Positions 1-5,770 of a stretch of DNA of 40,854 nt are shown here, in pieces. The translations under genes were made by a program, and so were the position numbers. Under the pieces are notes generated by a model. That model worked only from the letters and a program-made list of their open reading frames with translations, searched no databases and had not been told where the DNA came from. The stretch is from a virus: positions 1-40,854 of the IMG/VR virus record IMGVR_UViG_3300009285_008493; one strand, 5' to 3'. The stretch's first letter is position 1; each line of letters opens with the position of its first letter.

Positions 1-77
1 GGACAACGCTATTTTCCCACATGTCCTGGACAACGCTATTTTCCCACATGCGCTGGACAACGCTATTTTCCCGCATG
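1..77 (-). repeat. 27-bp in-frame tandem repeats (three copies)
   Basis: The unit starting GGACAACGCTATTTTCCC begins at 1, 28 and 55, a period of 27 bp (9 codons). Copies differ at one base within the core (CACATG versus CGCATG) and in the last codon. The array encodes the MWENSVVQ repeat of the overlapping gene and probably extends left of the window. Confidence 0.85.
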
Positions 78-235
78 ATTATTTGCGCGGAGCCTCGCAC
101 AACAACAAACGCGTGTTCGTATTTAACTTTTAAAATCAGCGGATTTTCTTGAGTCCCGCCTTCGATGTAAATCGTGTCCTTGCAATCCAGCGGAATATTA
201 TCTAACTCCTTTTGTGTTTTAATTATTATTTCCAT
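1..235 (-). CDS. Repeat protein, cut by window edge
   Basis: The reading frame opens at ATG 235 and runs off the left edge, so only 78 N-terminal residues are visible. The first 50 or so form an unremarkable soluble region (MEIIIKTQKELDNIPLD start, then a KYEHAFVVVRG strand). After that comes a 9-residue tandem repeat, MWENSVVQ followed by D or R, which continues past the edge. I do not recognise the function. Short hydrophobic/Asn/Val repeats of this kind usually build elongated beta-solenoid structures in phage and surface proteins, but that is an inference. It lies 18 bp behind the zinc-ribbon gene on the same strand and is probably co-transcribed. No good Shine-Dalgarno sequence is visible. 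Confidence 0.6.
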   Translation of the reverse strand, partial: MEIIIKTQKELDNIPLDCKDTIYIEGGTQENPLILKVKYEHAFVVVRGSAQIIMRENSVVQRMWENSVVQDMWENSVV

Positions 236-253
236 GTTAAATTTTAAATTATT

Positions 254-728
254 TTATTCGCTGACTAATTGCGGTTTAGCGCTACAATCAGGGCACTTTA
301 TTTTATTCGGTGGAATTGTGCTGATAAACTTAAACCCGCACTTACCGCATTCATAATTAAACCTCTCTTTTCCGCTTGCTATTTTGTCCTCGTCATCTCC
401 ATCATTCTTTTGAAACTTGCCTGCTTTTTTCATGTAGTTCTTCCGCGCATAGAATGCCGATGGCTTCATTTCGTATTCTCCGCATACATCAATAACAGAT
501 CTGCCCTTGCCAACTTCTTTCACCATATCCATAAATACTTCCTCCGAAATACTGCTCTTGCCCTTTTTCTTTTTTATTCCTTTAAATGCCCCCCCCCCGT
601 TTGGTTTTCACTTTCGGCATTTCAACCGGCTTCGTTTCCACCAGCTCTGGATTTTTATCTGCCTCAACAAATAGCTTATTATTAAAAACCAGGAATTCTT
701 TATTTAAAATTTGATAAATATTAATCAT
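254..728 (-). CDS. Zinc-ribbon/HTH-like protein, frameshifted at a 10-G tract
   Basis: The reading starts at ATG 728 (MINIYQILNKEF) and goes through a Pro/Lys linker into ten consecutive G residues (589-598), then stops at 582-584. The frame that continues as a plausible protein is one base off: removing one G joins the two parts seamlessly (KTKRGG to AFKGIKKKGKSS). The second part can be read alone from ATG 532, which has a GGAGG site 8 nt upstream. It holds a basic helical segment resembling a helix-turn-helix and a C-terminal zinc ribbon (YECGKCG and IKCPDC). The intact product would have about 157 residues. The shift could be a sequencing error, phase variation, or two separate genes. Function unknown; nucleic-acid binding is likely. 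It follows the 3D-domain gene by 3 bp. Confidence 0.6.
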
Positions 729-731
729 TTT

Positions 732-1184
732 TTATTGATAAATTATTACCTCCTCATTATGCTTGCCCGACAGCCTGGCGTTTTCGCAATCGTCCATAAA
801 AATATCAAACCTGTCATCGTACTTTCGCGCCAGCCTGTCTTTACAAACGAACTCATAACCATCGACTTTTATTTTTGTTCCAAATGGGATGGCGCGTGGG
901 CAAGCCGCGGCCCCGTAATATGCTTTTTCTCCATTGGCCATAATGCAATCAGGGTCATCACAGCTATTGGGGCAATAAGCAGTAACAACCGCGTTTATTT
1001 TTGAATATTTTTCAACCTTATCCGCGGACAAAGCCTTTGTTTCAACCGGTGCCGAATATTCAAAGCTGGCCAAAGACGGGATAGATAATAATAAATCAAT
1101 AAAATATCCAATAAATAATCCGAATGCTATCGCAGTCAAAAATAAAATATAATTAATAATTCTTTTAGGATTTTCTGCAATCAT
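732..1184 (-). CDS. Membrane-anchored 3D-domain (RlpA/MltA-like) protein
   Basis: 150 residues. A hydrophobic segment at about 12-35 should anchor the protein in the membrane with the rest outside. Residues about 65-145 match the 3D domain, a double-psi beta barrel named for three conserved aspartates and found in lytic transglycosylases and cell-wall enzymes. Visible marks are VTAYCPN, GEKAYYGAAACPRAIPFGT, and the aspartate-rich DDRFDIFMDDCENA near the end. Paired cysteines suggest disulfides, consistent with export. A peptidoglycan-acting role is the family-based expectation. It is placed in the early/replication block rather than with the lysis genes, so it might modify the wall during infection rather than at lysis. 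The start overlaps the previous stop. Confidence 0.75.
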   Translation of the reverse strand: MIAENPKRIINYILFLTAIAFGLFIGYFIDLLLSIPSLASFEYSAPVETKALSADKVEKYSKINAVVTAYCPNSCDDPDCIMANGEKAYYGAAACPRAIPFGTKIKVDGYEFVCKDRLARKYDDRFDIFMDDCENARLSGKHNEEVIIYQ

Positions 1185-1525
1185 TATTTTTTTTGCTCAA
1201 TTTGTCTTAAAACGCTCACTTTAGGCATAGATATATATTTCGGATCATCCTGATAATTAATTTCTTCAAAATTATTCTGTTCAAGATAAACTCTTCTGCC
1301 TTCCCTATAAAAATACCAGTTGCCCTCTTTGTCTTGAGAAAGCGGATAATAATTCCAATGAGGTTTTTTGTCCGGCTCGCTAATTCGCTCAATTGCTTTA
1401 GTGTTTATCAAGTCGCCATTGGCTAATGGAATAAAATCGCTATTAACAATCATTTTCTTGATATAATCCGCCTCATCATCATCTAAGAAATATTCTTTTC
1501 CTGAAATTAACTTTAAAATTTTCAT
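1184..1525 (-). CDS. Hypothetical protein in replication block
   Basis: 113 residues, not recognised. The N-terminal half (MKILKLISGKEYFLDDDEADYI, then a segment NGDLINTKAIERI) has the look of a small beta-strand and helix fold. The middle is rich in Trp and Tyr (HWNYYPL, GNWYFYREG). No cysteines and no membrane segment. It overlaps the replication initiator upstream by 4 bp and touches the 3D-domain gene downstream, so all three are probably translated from one message. Typical of small accessory proteins in phage early operons. Confidence 0.7.
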   Translation of the reverse strand: MKILKLISGKEYFLDDDEADYIKKMIVNSDFIPLANGDLINTKAIERISEPDKKPHWNYYPLSQDKEGNWYFYREGRRVYLEQNNFEEINYQDDPKYISMPKVSVLRQIEQKK

Positions 1526-2289
1526 TCTTTTTGAAATGGCGCGGCCACTTTAACTTTTGCCTGCTGTTGTCGCTGGACAAAAGCTATCAAACTGCCCAAT
1601 TTATTTTTTAACTGCAAGGGTGTTGTTATAACCGGCGCGAATTTTTGGTTTATTGTCGCCGGTAAAATCTTTAAAGTTCTGGTTATTTTCTCAACCCCGT
1701 GTTTTTCTACCAATTCTTCTAACGCTTTGCGCTGAGTTTTATTTTTATAAATATCCGTATAATTTGGATTAACCGGCTTAAAAAATTCAATAAAAAAATT
1801 TAGATTATTATTTTTGGGCAAGTCCGCCGAAGGCGGTTTGCTAATTATATTCTTATCTTCTCTATTCTTATCTACTCTTATCTTATCTAGACATACCACC
1901 TGTTGACCGCTGGTTGCCACTTGGTTGACCGCTGGTTGACCGCTGGTTGCCAATGGAGATGGGCAATTTTTGGCTCTAATTCTATCTTTTCTTGGTTTAT
2001 TATATTTAGTCCATTTAATAAGTTGGACATAAACCTCATCCTCTACTTGATATGTTTTTAGCTTGTTTTTTCGCTCCAAATTCGCCACATAACCATAAAT
2101 TTGCGCATCCGACACGTCATCGTACGGAAAAATCATCGCGCGCAACCACTTCGGATTTCCTTTCAACCTGCCAAAATCGTCTGAAAAAACTATCAATCCA
2201 ATATAAAAAAATCTTATCTGTAAAGGCATTAATCCAAGGTCATCATTTTCAAATAAAGAAGTATAAATTTTACGCCATTGATTTCGCAT
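1522..2289 (-). CDS. Phage replication initiator / replisome organiser (DnaD/O-like)
   Basis: 255 residues. The N-terminal 100 residues resemble the winged-helix domain of phage replisome organisers: LIRFFYIGLIVFSDDFGR-type core, then a helix with WLRAMIFPYDDVSDAQI and a wing leading to YVQLIKWTKYNKPRKDRIRAK. A low-complexity linker follows (Q/V/S repeats, then DKIRVDKNREDKN) and a C-terminal helical region at about 165-240. This layout is that of initiators that bind an origin lying within their own gene. The linker DNA indeed carries 11-bp iterons and AT-rich repeats (see those entries). It follows the 132-residue gene by 2 bp and sits next to the ERF/YqaJ recombination pair, fitting an early replication operon. 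The family assignment rests on pattern, not on alignment. Confidence 0.65.
   Translation of the reverse strand: MRNQWRKIYTSLFENDDLGLMPLQIRFFYIGLIVFSDDFGRLKGNPKWLRAMIFPYDDVSDAQIYGYVANLERKNKLKTYQVEDEVYVQLIKWTKYNKPRKDRIRAKNCPSPLATSGQPAVNQVATSGQQVVCLDKIRVDKNREDKNIISKPPSADLPKNNNLNFFIEFFKPVNPNYTDIYKNKTQRKALEELVEKHGVEKITRTLKILPATINQKFAPVITTPLQLKNKLGSLIAFVQRQQQAKVKVAAPFQKE
1845..1900. other. AT-rich direct repeats, candidate DNA-unwinding element
   Basis: Directly beside the iterons the plus strand reads as repeated TTCTTATCT/CTCTTATCT blocks at roughly 13-bp spacing, AT-rich and pyrimidine-biased, resembling the 13-mer unwinding repeats of bacterial and phage origins. On the coding strand they specify a repetitive DKNR peptide. 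A small GC hairpin (CCGCC-GAA-GGCGG, 1824-1836) lies on the far side. Confidence 0.45.
1902..1956. repeat. 11-bp iterons, candidate replication origin
   Basis: Five 11-bp units lie end to end: GTTGACCGCTG at 1902, 1924 and 1935, with degenerate copies GTTGCCACTTG at 1913 and GTTGCCAATGG at 1946. The period equals about one helical turn, so bound protein subunits would stack on one DNA face. They fall in the linker of the initiator gene, as the lambda origin lies within gene O. Because 11 is not a multiple of 3, the repeat is not explained by a repeated peptide. Confidence 0.55.
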
Positions 2290-2291
2290 AT

Positions 2292-2690
2292 TTATGTTTG
2301 ATTTATTAACACTCGCCTAACCGTATTCCTATCAATTTCCTCAATTCTATATTCTAATTTTGGAGCTTCAACCTTTTCAATTTTCACTTTTTCCGGTAGT
2401 TTTAATCCTCCTATCAGCCGAAAATAAGCATTAGTCCTTTCAATTTCATATCCGAAAGCATCTTTTTCAATCCCCTCAGCCAATAATTCTCTGCCTCTTT
2501 TTCTCTCTAAAATTCCTGCCGGATTATTTTGTGTTTTAACAAGTTCCCTCGCTCTCCTGTCTCCAGATTGTCCGATATAACCTTCTGTTGTTTCGGATCG
2601 TATAAGAAAAGAACTCCTCATCCAGCCAGGATATTTTTTACAAAATTCTATTATCTGCTTATGCATTGTGGTTTTCTTTTCGCTATTCAT
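2292..2690 (-). CDS. Hypothetical protein, possible DNA-binding
   Basis: 132 residues, not recognised. Basic N-terminal half with a segment around 35-70 (TEGYIGQSGDRRARELV) that could be a winged-helix or similar DNA-binding unit, followed by a hinge and a charged C-terminal part rich in Lys and Glu. Overlaps the upstream gene by 4 bp and precedes the replication initiator by 2 bp, so it is part of the early operon and may work with replication or recombination. Confidence 0.65.
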   Translation of the reverse strand: MNSEKKTTMHKQIIEFCKKYPGWMRSSFLIRSETTEGYIGQSGDRRARELVKTQNNPAGILERKRGRELLAEGIEKDAFGYEIERTNAYFRLIGGLKLPEKVKIEKVEAPKLEYRIEEIDRNTVRRVLINQT

Positions 2691-3040
2691 TGAAGCTTGT
2701 CTTTAACGTTGTTAATAAATCCCTCCATAATTTTCCGGTAATATTCTTCAAACTTTTCCGGTAATATCCCTTTTTGTTTTGATAGCAAAAAGACAACCGC
2801 GCGTAATCTTTGGCTTGGGCTTTTCTGTTCGTCAGACGGCGCGTTATCCTTTGGTATTTCAACTTCTTCAAAAATATTTTCTTTAAATAACAACCAGCCG
2901 TATTTTTGGTTATATTCCATCAATAAGGCTTTTTCCTCGTTAGATAGTTCTTGTGTATGAAAATTTAGGCTTAGGCCTCCGTCAGACAGCGTTCCAACTC
3001 TGGTAAGTATGGCCGGGGCCTGAAATGTTTTTTTATCCAT
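2687..3040 (-). CDS. Hypothetical early phage protein
   Basis: 117 residues. The opening MDKKTFQAPAILTRVGTLSDG and the later LSNEEKALLMEYNQKYGWLLF resemble small proteins commonly found beside recombination genes in phages, where a beta hairpin strip is followed by a helix and a Gly-Trp motif. The C-terminal 50 residues are helical and highly charged. I cannot name a function. It lies just downstream of the exonuclease gene, separated by 77 bp that hold two small hairpins. Confidence 0.7.
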   Translation of the reverse strand: MDKKTFQAPAILTRVGTLSDGGLSLNFHTQELSNEEKALLMEYNQKYGWLLFKENIFEEVEIPKDNAPSDEQKSPSQRLRAVVFLLSKQKGILPEKFEEYYRKIMEGFINNVKDKLQ

Positions 3041-3055
3041 AATCTTGGCAAGTAA

Positions 3056-3104
3056 GATTAGTTTCTAATCCCCGCGCTCCAAAAGGATGTTTAAAGAAGC
3101 GCGG
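3056..3104. repeat. Two hairpins between exonuclease and next gene
   Basis: GATTAG-TTT-CTAATC (3056-3070) and CCGCGCT/AGCGCGG (3072-3078 with 3098-3104). Neither has a following U-tract on the minus strand, so they look like mRNA structures or processing sites rather than terminators. Confidence 0.5.
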
Positions 3105-3117
3105 AGGTAAAAACCTA

Positions 3118-3717
3118 TCAGAATGTCAATTGTTTTTCTATTTCCTCAATTTCTTTTAAAACCTGCTTTTCCAGTTCAAGATATTCAATAACTTTTTCCT
3201 TAACATCTTTCCGTTTAACTGAAAAATAAAAGAAATCTTTGGGCATGCGCGGGTCATAGAACACAAAATACAGAGTTTTAAGCGTGTCGTTGACTATAAA
3301 GTATTGAAGGACTTGCTCTTCGTAATCTTTGGGTATCTCTTTGGTAAGCAATGCCTCAATATGCCGAGCAGAAGATAAGCATTTGCACTCAACGGCCTCT
3401 GTTTTGCCGATATAACCATCCGGAGAAATGGCTATATCTTTATTGTCGTCTCTCTCCCAAATAACCAAATCAGTATTAACTTTCTTCTTGGTTTCTTTTT
3501 CAAATCTTTCGACTGCCTCTTTTTCAATTCTTTTTCCCCTATCCATAGCTGGCTCGCTATCAGCCGGCAAAGCAACCCTTTCGGCAATCAATTCATAAAA
3601 TCCAATCTTTGGCTTTCCGCCTCTTTTGTTTATTAAATCTTTAAGCCGCGTTCCGGTTATCTTCCCTCGCCGCGCGTCAAGCCATTCCCTTTCGTCATTA
3701 AACTTGACTATTTTCAT
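3118..3717 (-). CDS. YqaJ-like exonuclease (lambda Exo fold)
   Basis: 199 residues, the usual size of phage YqaJ/alkaline exonucleases. Recognisable blocks in order are WLDARRGKITGTRL near residue 12 (the W..R...ITGT entry motif), AMDRGKRIEKEAVERFE at about 57-73 (the conserved G...E helix), then ISPDGYIG and EAVECKC at about 96-112, which supply the catalytic D..ExK-type residues of the PD-(D/E)XK nuclease family. It would resect double-stranded DNA 5' to 3' and load the ERF annealing protein encoded just upstream. The start lies inside the 3' end of the ERF gene, implying translational coupling. Confident on family. Confidence 0.88.
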   Translation of the reverse strand: MKIVKFNDEREWLDARRGKITGTRLKDLINKRGGKPKIGFYELIAERVALPADSEPAMDRGKRIEKEAVERFEKETKKKVNTDLVIWERDDNKDIAISPDGYIGKTEAVECKCLSSARHIEALLTKEIPKDYEEQVLQYFIVNDTLKTLYFVFYDPRMPKDFFYFSVKRKDVKEKVIEYLELEKQVLKEIEEIEKQLTF

Positions 3718-4441
3718 ATTCGTCCCTTTCTTTAACCAAGGCCTCTAAGCGACTAACTATCTCCGCATAGTTTTTTTCAGAGAGGGGTAATTGAACTAAA
3801 TCCTTAATGGATTTTTCTACTTCCGCTTTGGTTTTAGATTCGCGCCCAAGAGTTCTAAGCAGAAGCATTATCTTCGCTTTAGTAGATTTAACATCTGGCT
3901 CTTTATTAACATCAGTGGCATCCGTATCCTCGTCAGCTGTTGAAATTCCTAAAACATCGCAAAAAGCATATCGTTTGGCGAATGTAAGAGCCGAAGCGTA
4001 TTTCTGCGGCGCAGTCATAAATCCCTCTTTGTCAATCGGAACTTCAAAAGAGCTTGTTTCGGAGTGTCCGGCAATATGAGAAACAATAGCAATAGCGCGA
4101 ATAGCATTTTCTTTATTCTCAACCTCCCATTTATAAGAAAGGCTATTGTCCGATAATATCCCTTTAATCTGCTCAATAATCGCTTCTAACGGCGCGTATT
4201 GATACCGGATGGTTCGTCCATCCTTATTTAGAACCTTTTTTGTCTTAGCAATAACGGGGCAACTTTTTTGAAAATTTGATATTGCCTCGTCAAAGGCTTT
4301 CTTGGCCTGATTTTTTTCCCATCTCTCCTGCAACGTCATCAACTTTTCCATTGTTTCAACGGAAACGCCTTTGTCTATTGCCTGAGAGATTAGTCCTTGC
4401 GCTGATTGTTTAACCGGCACAAGTTTATTTTGTTTGTCCAT
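3698..4441 (-). CDS. ERF-family single-strand annealing protein
   Basis: About 247 residues from ATG 4441. The family-typical core is present: YQYAPLEAIIEQIKGIL (about 75-91), a strand with IVSHIAGHSETSSFEVPID, then QKYASALTFAKRYAFCDVLGI and the acidic ADEDTD. ERF proteins anneal complementary single strands during phage recombination and pair with an exonuclease, here the overlapping YqaJ gene. A longer reading from GTG 4495 exists, but its extra 18 residues coincide with a strongly folded leader, so I prefer the ATG. The C-terminal 70 residues are a charged helical tail often used for protein contacts. Confidence 0.88.
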   Translation of the reverse strand: MDKQNKLVPVKQSAQGLISQAIDKGVSVETMEKLMTLQERWEKNQAKKAFDEAISNFQKSCPVIAKTKKVLNKDGRTIRYQYAPLEAIIEQIKGILSDNSLSYKWEVENKENAIRAIAIVSHIAGHSETSSFEVPIDKEGFMTAPQKYASALTFAKRYAFCDVLGISTADEDTDATDVNKEPDVKSTKAKIMLLLRTLGRESKTKAEVEKSIKDLVQLPLSEKNYAEIVSRLEALVKERDEYENSQV

Positions 4442-4450
4442 TTTTTTAAG

Positions 4451-4516
4451 AGTTGAGGAGAGGCGAATGACGCCAAGCGGATCTGCATAACGCACTCGCT
4501 TGTCTCCCCCTCAACT
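4451..4516 (-). promoter_or_regulatory. Structured mRNA leader before the ERF gene
   Basis: On the minus strand AGTTGAGG (4516-4509) pairs with CCTCAACT (4458-4451) and encloses two more helices: CAAGCG/CGCTTG (4502-4497 with 4479-4474) and GGCG-TCATT-CGCC (4474-4462). The helices fit a compact multi-branch fold 9 nt before ATG 4441. It could be a translation-control structure. No match to a known riboswitch class was recognised. Confidence 0.5.
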
Positions 4517-4534
4517 AATCCCCTTGTTAATTAA

Positions 4535-4705
4535 CTATTTGCTGTAATCGAAGATAAGCATTGAAGCATCAATCTCCGATAAAAAATCAAAGTTTTTGCT
4601 CCAATCTTCTTTCTCAAAAACATTGGTAATAAATTTTAGGATAGCCGGATTTTCTAAATCCTTAACCCTAAATTTTTCTAAGCACTTTATTTGATTTGCA
4701 GTCAT
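4535..4705 (-). CDS. Small hypothetical protein, 56 aa
   Basis: 56 residues starting MTANQIKCLEKFRVKDLENP. Soluble, helical, with many aromatic residues in the second half (FVFEKEDWSKNFDF-type pattern). Not recognised. It overlaps the stop of the 33-residue membrane peptide upstream by ATGA, which supports real translation, and it precedes the structured ERF leader. Confidence 0.6.
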   Translation of the reverse strand: MTANQIKCLEKFRVKDLENPAILKFITNVFEKEDWSKNFDFLSEIDASMLIFDYSK

Positions 4706-4803
4706 ATCTTTTTAACAATTTTCCAAACCAACGGCGATAACGCGAGGGCTATCATAGTTGGCAGGAAAAGGATGTCTAAGATTAACCAAGCTGTATGTGT
4801 CAT
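4702..4803 (-). CDS. Tiny membrane protein, 33 aa
   Basis: 33 residues, MTHTAWLILDILFLPTM then a hydrophobic run ending in the basic tail WKIVKKI. It fits one transmembrane helix. Start lies 8 bp after the sigma-like gene and the stop overlaps the next start by ATGA. Too short for a family call; the gene arrangement is the main support. Confidence 0.5.
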   Translation of the reverse strand: MTHTAWLILDILFLPTMIALALSPLVWKIVKKI

Positions 4804-4811
4804 TTTTTTAT

Positions 4812-5009
4812 TTATTGGTTTTTATTTTTATCGACCTTTGAAAGTTCTATCGCCCTTTTTTCAGCATTAACAATTTGTCTAACTCTTTCCGCGGTAATTC
4901 CGTCAAACATTTCTCCAATTTCTGCCAAAGTAAAATCCGTATGCTTTCGCACCTTATAAATTTCGTGTCTTCTTTTTTTAGCGTCTCTCCATTTGTATGG
5001 TTTTTTCAT
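4812..5009 (-). CDS. Sigma-70 region-4-like HTH protein
   Basis: 65 residues. Residues about 26-52 (TLAEIGEMFDGITAERVRQI) closely follow the region-4 helix-turn-helix of sigma factors, in which the recognition helix contacts the -35 element (bacterial sigma: TLEEIGE.F.VTRERVRQIE). No other sigma region is present, so this is a stand-alone region-4 module that could act as a small transcription regulator, an anti-sigma partner or an appropriation factor. It is the first gene of the early operon, immediately after a consensus-like promoter and an attenuator-like leader whose terminator ends at this ATG, so it is probably a controlled early regulator. Confidence 0.7.
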   Translation of the reverse strand: MKKPYKWRDAKKRRHEIYKVRKHTDFTLAEIGEMFDGITAERVRQIVNAEKRAIELSKVDKNKNQ

Positions 5010-5143
5010 AAAAAATAGGCGAGTTCCTTATTGAAACTCACCCATTTTTATAATAAACTGATAACAGAGTTGGCTATCTCTTACACTCAGTTGATAGTTT
5101 ATTTTTTAAAGCCCTTTTTGGCTTCTAAAATTGGTGAGTTTCA
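5010..5143 (-). ncRNA. Attenuator/riboswitch-like 5' leader RNA
   Basis: In minus-strand RNA the arm GGTGAGTTTC (5042-5033) has two possible partners. Upstream, GAAACTCACC (5142-5133) pairs perfectly and closes a domain of about 90 nt with inner helices AAGCC/GGCTT and AATAAACT/AGTTTATT. Downstream, GGAACTCGCC (5027-5018) pairs with two G-U wobbles and a 5-nt loop, followed at once by U-A-UUUUUU and the start codon at 5009. The second fold is an intrinsic terminator and also covers the AAGGA ribosome site. The two folds exclude each other, as in a transcriptional riboswitch or attenuator. The class is not recognised. Confidence 0.6.
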
Positions 5144-5155
5144 GGTTGTGCTTAG

Positions 5156-5184
5156 ATATTAATCTATTCTGCAAATGCTGTCAA
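5156..5184 (-). promoter_or_regulatory. Sigma-70-type promoter for the early operon
   Basis: Minus strand TTGACA (5184-5179, perfect -35), a 17-nt spacer and TAATAT (5161-5156) as -10. The predicted start near 5149 lies a few bases before the first arm of the structured leader. Confidence 0.75.
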
Positions 5185-5258
5185 TAGTTTTTCAATGCTC
5201 TAAAAAATGGCTTTGTTGTGCTTATTTTTTTATTCTCAAAAGAAGTTATCCACATTTG

Positions 5259-5283
5259 CCCCGCAAGCGCGGGGTGTTTTTTT
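5259..5283 (+). terminator. Plus-strand intrinsic terminator
   Basis: CCCCGC-AAGC-GCGGGG followed by TG and seven T on the plus strand; no U-tract on the minus strand. It sits at the 3' end of the convergent 72-residue gene. No plus-strand gene precedes it, so it may end an antisense or read-through transcript. Confidence 0.6.
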
Positions 5284-5500
5284 ATTTAGGAATTGCAATC
5301 TTTGCATTAGTAATTCGCCAAATAAAAAATCTTATTCTGCCCGGAAGTTTTTCAGCAAGCTCATTTAGCGCCTGTCCGGTTAAGCCGATTTTTTCACGGC
5401 AGTTTTGGCAATATCCAACGCAATATTTTATATTGCCATCGTCAATAAACATACTGCCGAATCCGGCCGGCCGCCCGTTTTTAGTAATAATTGCTCTCAT
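5282..5500 (-). CDS. Hypothetical protein with CxxC, 72 aa
   Basis: 72 residues starting MRAIITKNGRPAGFGSMFID. It contains a single CVGYCQNC cluster at about 27-34 and a basic, aromatic C-terminal half (RIRFFIWRI). The start has a GAGAGGTG ribosome site at good spacing and a candidate promoter about 60 bp upstream, so it is probably an independent transcription unit between the lysis terminator and the early promoter. This position is where phage regulators often lie, but no HTH is visible, so I do not assign a role. Confidence 0.6.
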   Translation of the reverse strand: MRAIITKNGRPAGFGSMFIDDGNIKYCVGYCQNCREKIGLTGQALNELAEKLPGRIRFFIWRITNAKIAIPK

Positions 5501-5525
5501 AATTTCACCTCTCTTTCCTCCGGCA

Positions 5526-5567
5526 AGTGGTATTTTTTATTTACCACTCCCCCACTCTCTTTGTCAA
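5526..5567 (-). promoter_or_regulatory. Candidate promoter with inverted-repeat operator
   Basis: Minus strand TTGACA (5567-5562), an 18-nt spacer, then TAAATA (5543-5538). The -10 overlaps the inverted repeat AGTGGTA/TACCACT (5526-5532 with 5542-5548), which could be a repressor site or a 5' hairpin. It drives the 72-residue gene at 5500. Confidence 0.4.
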
Positions 5568-5711
5568 GTAAAATTAGCCGAGGAATATATCAACTCACTA
5601 AATTTGCGGGGCTATAAAGCGATTTTATTGCATCATTTTTTCTTAAAAACCCAAAAGCCACCCGAAAGTTGCTTATGTATTTTTTATTTTGATTGTGATT
5701 ATTTTCCAAAT

Positions 5712-5760
5712 AAAAAACCCCGATAAGAATTACCGCGCGGATTATCTTATAAGGGTTTTT
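5712..5760. terminator. Bidirectional intrinsic terminator after lysis genes
   Basis: A-rich arm AAAAAACCCC and matching GGGTTTTT flank the inner stem ATAAGA/TCTTAT with the self-complementary CCGCGCGG at the tip. T-tracts follow on both strands. It closes the lysis operon 11 bp after the small membrane protein's stop. The stretch from here to the candidate promoter near 5567 holds no convincing gene. Confidence 0.7.
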
Positions 5761-5770
5761 CCCAGGGGAA

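Noticed and set aside
2052-2309. 85-residue plus-strand frame
   Set aside because: Antisense shadow of the replication initiator gene.
5246-5254. Perfect DnaA box TTATCCACA
   Set aside because: Only one clear copy in the region; a single 9-mer is weak evidence for a DnaA-dependent origin, and the iterons in the initiator gene are a better candidate.
5175-5726. 183-residue plus-strand frame
   Set aside because: Antisense to the promoter, terminators and the 72-residue gene; low-complexity composition, no ribosome site.
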